Shown here one piece after another: positions 32,851 through 43,726 of a stretch of DNA of 64,000 bases. The notes under the pieces were generated by a model. It made no database searches. It was not told the origin of the DNA and saw only the letters and a list, made by a program, of their open reading frames with translations. Made by a program: the position numbers and the translations under genes. Each line of letters starts with the position of its first letter. Positions within the stretch are counted from its first letter, which is position 1. Source of the DNA: Parietaria judaica (lineage: Eukaryota; Streptophyta; Magnoliopsida; Rosales; Urticaceae); contig OX940861.1 in NCBI GenBank assembly GCA_954871525.1, positions 11,516,842 through 11,580,841 on the forward strand, written 5' to 3'.

Positions 32851-34795
32851 CATGACTAGTGTGGCTATACCGGATAAATAATTATGTAAAAAAAGTTGAA
32901 AATTTATATTTCATGTTAGCAATGACCGGTAAGACTATCCCAGATAAATAAATTATTAATGAACTATATGGTTTGTTGAATTCTCATATGGTGATTAAAA
33001 GTGAAGTATTTACTGAAACATTAGCATGTTGCGATTAGCATACCTGGAATCTTTATAGGCCCATATATTGACTAGTGAAATATTACGAGTAGATGGATCT
33101 ACAAAATGATCAACAAATATATATTAAGTAGCAACTTGAAGTTTGCGAGATAATTCCAAATTGTGAAATGAATTTCGTTGACTGCTAAATAAAAATGCAT
33201 CATATGCGATGAGTTAAAGAATAACCTTATTGGTCTAGTCAAATATTTTGTTAATACCTCCATTGATTATAGAAAATAATTGAAAACAAGGTTCCCTACG
33301 AATTAGGGATATCATGCATCAAACCAACGATAAAAATTAAAGATCTCATCGATCTACAAGGTTCCCATCTATAATATTTTTATGTGCGACATGATATTGT
33401 AATCTCCACCACAACACATATAAGATGGGCTCTCTTCAGAATGAGAGAATATTTGACTGATAATTTTGTCACAAAGAGGGGAAGAAGATAGACAGTTGAA
33501 TATACATATAGAAATTGAAATTACTATGATCCTCTTTATAATGCCAATCACTCAAGAAGAGATGATCCTCTTTATATCAAACTGTTAGGCTCCAATCCTA
33601 GTAGGATATTTAGTTGAACTAAGATATTAACATGTACTCGAATCCCAAAGGCAATAACGAAATTGCAAGGAGAAAATAATTAAATAGTCATATTAAGGAG
33701 GTAGGTTGTCCTGAGGAAATCATAGACATAACTATTCCAAAACCATAGAAGGTTATCAAGTAGCTGGAAATTATTGAAATATAAAAGAGCTCGAAAGTTG
33801 TGTCATTATATTGAGCAAATGGAATCGAAAGTTATTGAAAATTGTCGACAACACATTACATAAATTTAGCACTATATAAAAAGAAAAGAAATATAAAGGA
33901 TCTTAAATTATTGAAATTGAAAAATAGTTGGCCAAATACGAAGACGCGATACTAGACCAGTAGTCCAAACATTTTGAAAGTGGGCATGCCAGTGAGGTAC
34001 AAAGATATATGCGAAGTTATATTGAAATAATTTTATGTGAACATTTCGCGAATCTTCGCATTTATTGTCCTTTGTGGTGGATATAATATATATGGCAATA
34101 TTAAGTTTATAATATGAGTCTCACAAAATGATTACAAAGACTTATGAACTATGGATCTCGAAGACCCGAAGAATAACAAAATCCTAGGATATATATATCG
34201 GAGCATGAGTTAAATGCTAAAGATGAATTTATAGATTTTCCTTGTTACTCTTTCTATGATGAACATAAGACGTAAGAACATAAGCCGTAAGAATTCCTGA
34301 AGAATTCATTGAGAAATTTTTTAATGAGAATAAAAGAGTTAGCAGAACTCTATACGATTTAGAAATATTCATTGAGTACCCCAATGATTATGATATTATA
34401 AAATATTTTTTAGTGATGAATCTATTACATTATAATATTTTTAGAATGCTTGTGTTTTATGTGATTTACAGGTTATCTATTATTCATAAGGAGCATGATT
34501 GGATATGAAGTTTATTATCATTAGAAAATAAGAAAATGAAAGATTGGAATCGAGCGACTACGTGGGGGACTTGTTCACTAAGGCGCTACTAGCTTCATCA
34601 ATTAAAGAAAGTGGCTCACAAGATTGAATTGAGACAGCTGTGAGAAGTTAAATGTTGTCGTCATCAGGGGGAGTAATTACGCGATGTACTATTTTTCCTT
34701 TACCAATGTTTTATCCCTTTTTCTTGGAAAAGTTTTAATGATGCAACTTAAACTCAAATATGCGTATTACGATGACAATGACATCCAATGAGGAG

Positions 34796-35021
34796 TGTTA
34801 TAAATCAAGAGATTTGGTGGATGTCAATATTGAGATAGTCAACTATGTGATTATGGTGTAATATTTTCATTCATTGTATTTTATATTTCCACCTCTCTCA
34901 AGCTTTATAAATAGAGGCATATGAGGTTCATTATTACACATCACAGAGCAATAATACTCTTTCTATTCCCTCTGATATTCTCTATTCTTCTTGTTATTGT
35001 CTTGTTCTTTAGTTTATAACA
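34796..35021 (+). repeat. Ty1/copia 3' LTR
   Basis: 226 bp starting TGTTATAAATC and ending TTTATAACA, with the 8-bp inverted terminal repeats TGTTATAA/TTATAACA. GAGGAG lies just upstream as a weak polypurine tract, and TTTATAAATAGAGGC (about 34902-34916) is a plus-strand TATA box. Its position after the pol C-terminus remnant fits a 3' LTR. Confidence 0.75.
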
Positions 35022-37020
35022 AAAACTAATTTTTCAATATTTCTTCAGTCAAAATTACTCTTACAATATACAACCATTTAAGATAACTATTAACAGGAGT
35101 AATTTTGACAACAAATATCAAAAAAGTTAATTTAATTTTAAAACTTTGAGTATTAAAATATCAAAGAATAGAAAATAGAGGATTAAAAAATCAAGCTCTT
35201 CAATGATTATTGCCTTATTGGTGGGTCCACGTCAGAGACATAATCACGGCCGTTAATCATTGTTTAACACTTTGAACTTCGTGGTGTGGGTGTGGGTGTG
35301 TGTGTTTTCGTCACACTTTTTTGGATTTATTTGGAAATCGCGAATCCTAATCCCGATCCTAATCAGTGCATAATTTAAATACCAGAAGCAATTAGAAGAA
35401 GGCTTTGATATTTGGAATTATAGAACAAAAACAAATAAATTGTGGAGACTATTTTTGCACCAACGGCTAGTTTCCTGCCACGTCATTTGTATATATTTTT
35501 TTTTTCTTATAGTACTATTTCGATTTTTTCTTTAACCTCAGTTTCAAACTTTTAATGAAGTTTGGAAATATGTGACAATGTGACAAAACAAAACCCATGT
35601 CTAGAATTAAATGGCACGTAGTGAGTCTATATGTATGAACTATGACAGCTATGATCTCTTAATGCTTAATCTGTTTTAATAATTGAATTATAAATGTAAT
35701 TATGTTAATCCTAATTTTTTTTGTTACTAAGTAGAGGAGCTCTTTAATTATTGTTGATAAATTAATAGTTTTGATTTTGAATGATTAACTACAATAAATA
35801 AGAGCGTGGTGAAGCTTTTGACTCGGAACTCAAAACACACGAATTTATTTATTGAACTTTAAAGCATTCACAAGCTCAATTAATAAGAATTATGTCACGG
35901 ACAGAGATAGTGACATTTGAGTTAAGATTTTATTCCCAATCGTGCATACAATACATGCTACGCGTTTTACAATGTATGTATACAACACATACGTATATAT
36001 ATAATATCTAAGTATTCTTCTTCTTCTTCTTCTTCTTCTTCTTCTTCTTCTTCTTCTTCTTCTTCTTCTTCTTCTTCTCAATTGTTAAATAAAAGAGGCA
36101 AATGCTTTAATGGGCTTTTGGTTCATCTTTGTCAACGCAGGCCCAGTCTCGGATCTTGTTGAGCATTCAGCGGGAATCAGCCCATTTAAGAGAATGAGAA
36201 TATAAGTATTCGAGCGGAGTATCGATCCGGCGGTGTGAAATTCTCATAATTAGCAATAAATTACAAAAATTAAAAAACTCAAAAATTCTACATCTAATAT
36301 TTTTCTATCTAGAAAAATACAGAGCTCAAAATTTTGATTAAAAAAGAAAAAGAAGAAATCCACTTGTGTTTTGTTAAGAGAAATCTTAGGTTTTGTTACT
36401 TCTCGTTTTTTTATTTTTTTTATTTATTTTTATAAACTGTGATATTTTTCATTTATCTTATTCAGAGCCTCGTTTCTTACTTTGTGTTTTTTGGTGTCAA
36501 CTTAATTGAGATTCGAGAATACATTGCGAGATGTCGGGCCTCCATCTTTTATTAAAAAAAATATATAGAAAATATGAATCCGGTGTTCTAGAAAATGTAG
36601 ATGTTTATATTTATAGTGTTTAGAACACCAACTTGTTAATCTAAAATTTTAGATCGAATTTTTTTTTTTATTTTCTTCTATCTATTATCCCGTGCATATG
36701 ATTTTTGTCACAAAAAAGTGTTGATTTAAACATGTTAGAACGCAATTGACGTATTTAGACGCAAAATGAAAGACAAATTAGGTCTCTTTTAAGTCCTAAA
36801 ATCTCTCTTTGAATGTTGTAGATTGAGAATGAAATTGAAACTTAAAGACTACGTATTTATAACTTTAACCATAAGGGTTATTGGTAGTTTGATAATAATA
36901 ATATATATATTACAATTTTAGCATCCAAAACATATAGTTGTACATATATTTACCTTTTTTGTTTTGCTTTGAAATTTTGTGTTGCGAGGTAAAATATAAC
37001 AGTCTTGCAATTATAAAGTA
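35022..37020. other. AT-rich intergenic DNA
   Basis: No gene recognised. Contains only simple repeats; the long Arg run on the minus strand near 36030 is the CTT microsatellite read in one frame. Confidence 0.5.
36015..36078. repeat. (CTT)n microsatellite
   Basis: About 21 uninterrupted TTC/CTT triplets. Confidence 0.95.
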
Positions 37021-37060
37021 CTAGGGGACTTACCGTGCGCTTCGCTGACGATAAAATATT
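37021..37060 (-). mobile_element. Helitron-like 3' terminus, minus strand
   Basis: On the minus strand a short hairpin (CGTCAGCGAAGCGCACG: CGT/ACG and GCG/CGC arms) is followed after about 10 bases by CTAG and then T, the pattern of a Helitron 3' end. The element body would extend to the right; its 5' end was not found. Confidence 0.4.
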
Positions 37061-37253
37061 GATAGATTTAAATAAAATATTTTTATACAATAAATATTGT
37101 TTAATGGTGAATAGAGAAAGACAAATAAATAGCAAGTGAAACAATAGGCCATATATAATAGGAAACTAATTGTGAATTTATTTTCTATGGCCACTGCTAA
37201 AACAATAAAGTTAAAAGGTTTTCAATATTAGTAGTGCTTGATCTACACGTCTT

Positions 37254-37453
37254 TTTTTTTTAATGGGTACCACTATCGGCCAATGTTACAATGCACACTC
37301 GCATTACTAGATATATTCAGTGTAAGAACAGGTTGCACAATTGGCCAAGTTTACATATGTAAAGGGGGCACTCATTGGAGTCTCATGGGGTTTGAACCCG
37401 TGACCTCTTGAATGGAGGTGTAGTGGAGTTACCACTACGCCAAACAAACTTGG
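37254..37453 (-). mobile_element. tRNA-derived SINE with target-site duplication
   Basis: Read on the minus strand, an A-box-like TGGCGTAGTGGTAA (37430-37443) and a B-box GGTTCAAACCC (37388-37399) stand at the spacing of an internal pol III promoter. A tRNA-unrelated body and a poly(A) tail at the far end (T run at 37254-37260 on the plus strand) follow. The insert is flanked by direct repeats TTGATCTACACGTCTT (37238-37253) and TTGATCTATACGTCTT (37454-37469), one mismatch in 16. It is about 200 bp, a typical plant SINE size. Confidence 0.85.
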
Positions 37454-37469
37454 TTGATCTATACGTCTT

Positions 37470-38206
37470 TGATAAGGCAACTTTATCTCCTCAAATCACA
37501 TTTTAAATGATAATCGTGTTAAATACAATATTTTTTTACTATACTACAAAAGCTTTGATTATCCGAGTAAGTATAATACTATGGCCATCTTAAGAATCTT
37601 AAGTGTCAATAAAGTGAAAACATAAATTTTATTACTTTTGTACGTGAAATCGTTCATATCCATAACTATCGAAAGGCGAAAACTCAATGACGAAGCCGAA
37701 AGTTATCGAAAGGCAATAACTCAATAGTTGCTTTGTTAAATTGATCGCTCAATTTGTCAAGTTGAGTATCAATCACGAGTTCACGACATTTACAACCAAC
37801 AAAATATTTGACTTTTTATTGATTCGGGTATAAGTTATTGAAAATTTGTTTTCATAAAATCGGTATTCATATCCGACCTATTAAATTGAATAGAAAAAAA
37901 AATGGAACTAGAATACTTAAAATAGTAAATGGACCTTTATGTTTAAAGTACAATATCCCTAAAGTCCAAAATAAATAAGATAAAATGAAGTGGGTCATTT
38001 TTATTGAAATGGAAGAAAGGAAGGGCAAGTATGATAAATTCAATTGAAACACCTATAAATCTATTAAAATTTAAAGGAAATTTTCTGCAATTATGGCAAG
38101 AAACAGGGGTAGAATTGAAAAAGCATTTTAATCAAAGCCCATGTTGTGTACAATTCTTAAAAAGAGAGTGGCAAAATGAGTCTACGAGAGAATTTAGATA
38201 ATTTAT
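37470..38206. other. AT-rich intergenic DNA
   Basis: Nothing recognised between the SINE and the fold-back element. Confidence 0.5.
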
Positions 38207-39191
38207 GGGTAAACTGCGGCTAATGTACTTAATGTTTGATTAACTGCGGATTATGTACCCAATGTTTATTTTGGACGGCTAATGTACCGAATGTTTGAAC
38301 CCAATGTTTGATTCGCTGCGGATTATGTACCCAATCTTTATTTCCGTTAGATTTTTCATCCATTCCGTCACTTGACCGTTAACCAGTGCCACTTCAGCTC
38401 CACCTAAGCACCCACGTGGCGCTGATTCCTCCAATTGCGACCTGCCACGTGTCATGTGGCATTGCAAAATTGTAAAAAAAATTGTGCTGGGTGGGAATCG
38501 AACCCATGGCCTCTACATTATTGAGTTTACACTCAACCACTTGAACCATTGTCACTTTTTGTCATTTAATTGTACACATAAATATTTATATAAACAACCT
38601 GTACATAAGTTGTAACATGTATAAAATATAACATGTTTAAAATATAAAATATAAACCTATTATTTCTACCATATACATATACGTAGATGAATAGAATAAT
38701 AAAAGTTTATATGATTAGCAGCCCTTACTTATATGTATATGGTAGAAATAATAGGTTTACATTTTACATTTTAAACATGTTATATTTTATACATGTTACA
38801 ACTTATGTACATGTTGTTTATATAAATATTTATGTGTACAATTAAATGACAAAAAGTGAAAATGGTTCAAGTGGTTGTGTGTAAGCTCAACATGGTAGAG
38901 GTAATGAGTTCGATTCCCACCCAACCCAATTTTTTTGGCAATTTTGCAATGCCACATGACACGTGGCAGGTCGCGATTGGAGGAATCAGCGCCACGTGGG
39001 TGCTTAGGTGGAGCTGACGTGGCACTGGTTAATGTTCAAGTGACGGAATGGATGAAAAATCTAACGGAAATAAACATTGGGTACATAATCCGCAGCCAAT
39101 CAAACATTGGGTACATTAGCCGTCAAAAATAAACATTGGGTACATAATACGCAGCGAATCAAACATTGGGTACATTAGTCGCAGTTTACCC
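38207..39191. mobile_element. Fold-back element with ~460-bp inverted arms
   Basis: Starts GGGTAAACTGCGGCTAATGT and ends with the inverse (CAGTTTACCC). Nearly the whole 985 bp is an inverted repeat around a short centre near 38,690-38,730. The arms contain GCCACATGACACGTGGCAGG-type sequence, repeated ACATTGGGTACAT units near the tips, and a pol III-like B-box (GAGTTCGATTCCCAC in the right arm, about 38907; inverse in the left). No transposase is present. Clear target-site duplications were not seen, so the superfamily (MULE-like is likely) is open. Confidence 0.8.
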
Positions 39192-39239
39192 TAATAAAAA
39201 AATAACAGGGGGCTAAAATGGGCTTTTATGTGAGTAAAT

Positions 39240-40780
39240 GGGCCAACCAAGTAGGGGCAATTGCCCCCTGTTGGGCCTAAGTGGCCTAGCCACTATTTAT
39301 AACCAATAAAGTTTGTTGATGCCGAAAAATAGATCAAACGGTGTAGCAACTCAAAGCTGGATATTGGGCCGGGCCCATTGCCGTTTGTTGACTTTCCTCG
39401 GCTAGATGTTTGACTCACTGTTCTTGTAGTGTCTGGCGGATCGGACCCTCCGTTAACCGTCGGACTGGAACTGGATCCTCTAACCCGTTACCACAATGCC
39501 TTCGGGCCCGAGATATAGGTCGGCGATCCGAGTCGGAGTAGTCGATGACTGGGAGAACCAGGGGGTGATGGTATATGATGCCACATCTCGTCACATATAG
39601 CAAGGTTGCCTACGTACCCACTTGTAGCAAAGGGGGATCAAGTTATCACGTAGTTCAATGTAGGAGTTAGGGGGTGTGTACCTGGGATTTCCTGAACAAG
39701 CCTGGGGTCGGACCTTCCTCTTGGGAGTCGGCGATTCCTCCGCTGAGCCGAGGGCCGATGGCCGAGACGAGAGTCGAACGGTGCTCAGACCTTCCTTTAG
39801 GGAGTCGCCGATGCCTTCAGTGAGCGGGGGGCCGAGGGCGAAGACGAAAGTCGGACGACGCTCAGACCTTCCTCTGGGGAGTCGATGATTCCTCTAGTGA
39901 GTCGGGGATTCCTCCGGCGCTTCCGCTCTAGCTAGCTCCTCCGCTCCGACCTTAGTCGGATATTTATACCAAAATATATATATAGAAGAGAGGAAACAGT
40001 GTTTATCGCTATATAGAACGTTTGAATCAGAGTTACCGTTTGATTGAAATGAAGCTCCTATTTATAGGATGGTCCAGGCTCCTCGAGGCAATTGTAATTT
40101 GCTTGTTTCAGCCCCTGGGATTTAAAGATATTTACTTTTTGCTCTTTTTGGGTTTACAGGTGCAGATTCTTCCTCGCGGGTGCGGATTCTTCCATTCCGT
40201 TGCGATAAATTCGTGAATCAATTTCACACCCGCAACATCTTCCGGTTCGGGAAACGGGCACCTGGGGTGAGTTTTATTAATTAAATGGGTTTTTCATTTA
40301 ATTATTATCTCCCTTTATTTACGTTTGCGGGTGCGGATTCTCCCACGCGGGTACGTATTCTTCCGTTCCGGTGCGATAAATTCGTGAATCAATTTCCGGT
40401 TCTGGAAACGGACACCCGGAGTGAATTTTATTAATTAAATGGTTTTTCCATTTAATTATTATATCCCTTTTTTGACGTTTGTGGGTGCGGATTCTTCCGT
40501 TTCGGTGCGATAAATTCGTGAATCAATTTTGCACCCGCAACATATTTCGGTTCGGGAAACGGACACCCGGGGCGAGTTTTATTAATTAAATGGATTTTCC
40601 ATTTAATTATTATCTCCCTTTTTAGACGTTTGTGGGTGCGGATTCTTCCGTCCCGGTGCGATAAATTCGTGAATCAATTTCGCACCCGCAACATCTTCCA
40701 GTTCGGGAAACGGACACCCAGGGCGAGTTTTTTTGGGTTGGGCTTTAATTTTTCTGGGCTCTGGAAAATACCCATAACAA
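39240..40780 (-). mobile_element. Gypsy LTR-like segment with tandem repeats, minus orientation
   Basis: GC-richer stretch without ORFs of note. It has a minus-strand TATA box (CCTATAAATAGG, about 40068-40079), a minisatellite at about 39705-39925 (units with CTCAGACCTTCCTTTAGGGAGTCG), and a motif also found next to Tat element 3 (GGTTGCCTACGTACCC...GGGATCAAGT...CGTAGTTC at about 39604-39656). It is probably a solo or partial Tat LTR; TGTTGGGCC (39269) and CCCATAACA (40778) are candidate ends but no target-site duplication was found. Confidence 0.5.
40157..40735. repeat. Four ~150-bp tandem repeats
   Basis: Units with GTGCGGATTC at about 40180, 40331, 40485 and 40635. Each continues through GGTGCGATAAATTCGTGAAT, CGGGAAACGGACACC and TTTTATTAATTAAATGG. 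Copies differ by scattered substitutions and one internal deletion (unit 2 lacks the CACCCGCAACAT segment). Confidence 0.9.
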
Positions 40781-41498
40781 AGTGTATTTTATACAAACAA
40801 CCTCACATTCTATAAAAGTGATTTTAATTGATAATTATGTTTTGATCCAACTCCATGAAAAGCTCATTACATGCTGCAACAAAGAATAATGATGAAGAAA
40901 ATAAATAAATAATAATTAAATTATTTTTAAAAGTAAATAAAATTGAAGAATTAGATTCTCAATATCACTGAATACATTAAAATCAATCGAAAAGAAAAGA
41001 AATTAGTTTAGTGCGTTGTAAGTATTGATGGCTAACTCATTATATGATTTTTATTCTTTAAGAAAAGGGATATCAAAAAAAAAAAAAAAAAACCTTAAAT
41101 ATATATTTGAAGCAATAGAAATGAATGAAAGGGTATATAAAAAAAAAAGAACTTAATTGTTGTAGAACTATAGCGTGTAATGTATAGAAGAGCCTTTTAT
41201 TGTGTGTTACATGTGATGTCGCATTATTATTTTTTTGTTAATCAATCACTCAATGCATGTTGTATTAATGGTAGAGCTTATTAATGATCTTGCGGTTTTA
41301 TGATATAATGTTTACTAAAAAAGTAATTCAATTAAATGAGACATTAAATGATTAAATTGCTATACTTATAAAAAGTTATAAACTCTATCAAAAAAAAAAA
41401 AACATCGATTCTTCAGTCTACGTGCAATTTAAAATTTAAAAGTTAAAAAAAAATCTTAATTTTTTGTTGTTGTATTTTGTCACAGCATCTCCTGTTCC

Positions 41499-41537
<39 letters not shown>

Positions 41538-43202
41538 GCGTGTGAATTTTCTGGTGCACTAAACTACTAATATATTCATCTTGAAAGTTTTTAGCATTAA
41601 TTAAGCGTGGCAAATATGTTGAGGTAATATAACTATCCAAACAAACGGATGTATGTTTATAATATATATATATATGTTTATATATATGATAAAGAGAAAC
41701 TGTAAAGTAAAATAATATAAATGTAAGTATAACGACATACCATGTATATGTAGCGCCGATCATTCTGAGTTTTTGACCATACCAGAGCAATAGTAGCAAG
41801 AGTCCTGACTGCAACAAAATAGAAGGATTAAAAAATATGACTCAAAATTATGATAAGAAACTCGTATTTTTGATAATGCATAACATGTGGGACAATATGA
41901 CTCATTCTCTCGCTTCAAAAACAACATCGGAATCGCTTTTTAAGACAGAGAACAACACGAAGATTCAATAGCAGAAGCCAAATGCCAAGTAATACAAATT
42001 CCAAAAGGACAATAAAGAAAGCACATGTGTTTTTAGCCTCACAAACCTCGCAGGCAAAATGCAGAAGTGATCCAAAACACCTGTCAAGTTTGAAATGAAA
42101 CCTAAACGTGTATTGTAGTATGCTTTAAATGAGAGGGATATTGATTAGTATTTAATATACTCAGACAAACAGATGTAAATTAAAAAAATTCAAAATTCTA
42201 AAAAAATAAAAAATCTCAATTCTTTCTTCACAATGTGCCACATCACTCATGGTGGTTTGAAAAAATTGGAAATCTCTATAGATGAATTTTATAGTTCTAC
42301 ATCAGTTGCGAGTTCCTCCTTTTATAATATATAGATTGAGTATAACGGCTACCAATTAGAAAGATATAATAGTCTTACAATTATAGAACAAATTTGGAAT
42401 TACCAATAAGTAATTTCATTATTAAAAAAATCATAACTACTCATGGCTGCGTGAGGAAACCCTTATAAGTGTATATTATTCTTAATAATGCCCCATTGTT
42501 AGCTTCAATCAGATTACTGTTGTTTATATTAGAGTTCAACCAAAAGCATTACTTAATTCATAATCAAAGACTAATAAGAGATTTCATGGGTCATGCTTAA
42601 CTAAATTATTGCCATCATCAACTAGATAATATAAACTATGCTGATCTCATGGATTTGAAAGCTTAACAAGAAGAAACATGCAACTAGCTGTATGCATTTA
42701 TAATAATTATAATTATAATTATAGCATATGTTCAACCCGTGAGATTTAAAAATTCACATATATGATATTTTCGATCACATAGGTCTTCTTGGTTGGTGCA
42801 CCAAAAATTGAATATATATACATTAACCAACATTTCTACTATATATGCTATTTGTTTCTGACTCAATTATAATACTTCCTGTGTACCCAAATTAATCCAA
42901 TCATTTTCTCCAAGTAAAAAGAGTTTAAATAAATAAATATCGATTCACTAATTTCTTGAGCTATACTTTGCATGCTGTTGCAAATTGAAATATATTGAAG
43001 TGACCAATTCTTTGCAATATCAATTCAATAACTCACTCGAAAATGCTAAAAATAACTACTATATTCCTAGCTGTTTCTCTGAAAAAGGACTACCATATAG
43101 TATATCAACAAGTGCATCAATTGGGATTTTAGGTGATTAATTATTAGCTAGTAATTATGATATAAATTTGTTTCTCTACACTGAATCATATCTCCAACGA
43201 CT

Positions 43203-43239
<37 letters not shown>

Positions 43240-43726
43240 TCAAGTTATTGCGTGTAATAATTCACTAGATAACTTACTACCTTAATATATGATAAAAATT
43301 GTCATTTATATGATTATAATTAATCCTTATTTATTAACACTCTTTTTTTTATTATTATACAAGAAGTTTTAGATCCAGAATATTTAGAACCAAAACATTT
43401 ATCCGATTAACTAAACAAGTTTTTTATTTTTCAGATTCAAAATTTTAGGTATTAGATTTATTTGGATGTGATCAAAACAGAACCATAATATCTAGGTTTT
43501 ATCTTATATCTACACCAATTATACCTATAAAAAAAAAGTTATCTATTTAACTTTGTTGCAATTACTATTGTGCATGAAAAAGATGGAATCTACCATTCTA
43601 TAATCTCATGTATTATTTTCACTAAGTGGCATTGCAACAAGTACAATGAAGAACAATACCTCGTAAAAATCTATTCACGCATAATTTATAATTAAAAGAA
43701 AAAGGGAAAAAGAAAAAAGCAAAGTC
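40781..43726. other. AT-rich intergenic DNA
   Basis: No gene recognised over 2.9 kb. It holds an (ATT)n tract at about 41501-41535 and a (TA)n tract at about 43207-43233. Confidence 0.5.

Larger units (their letters stand above)
29876..34795 (+). mobile_element. Decayed Ty1/copia-like sequence, AT-rich
   Basis: No ORF longer than about 90 codons survives. On the right edge, about 34555-34620 translates to DLFTKALLASSIKE, the conserved C-terminal end of copia pol. It is followed by a CATCAGGGGGAGTAATTACGCG stretch and then the LTR, as in many plant copia elements. The central part (30.3-32.9 kb) is dotted with GAAGT-containing phrases and a minisatellite. A matching 5' LTR was not found, so borders on the left are unknown, and more than one insertion may be present. 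Confidence 0.5.

Noticed and set aside
35890..36081. Short ORF with a run of ~21 Arg
   Set aside because: It is the CTT microsatellite read in one frame, with no other coding signal.
37380..37445. Possible tRNA gene on the minus strand
   Set aside because: A and B boxes are present but no cloverleaf forms; the A tail and 16-bp flanking repeats show a SINE.
38480..38560. Possible tRNA in the left arm of the fold-back element
   Set aside because: Only box-like sequences are seen, and the acceptor and anticodon stems do not form. The same sequence is inverted in the right arm.
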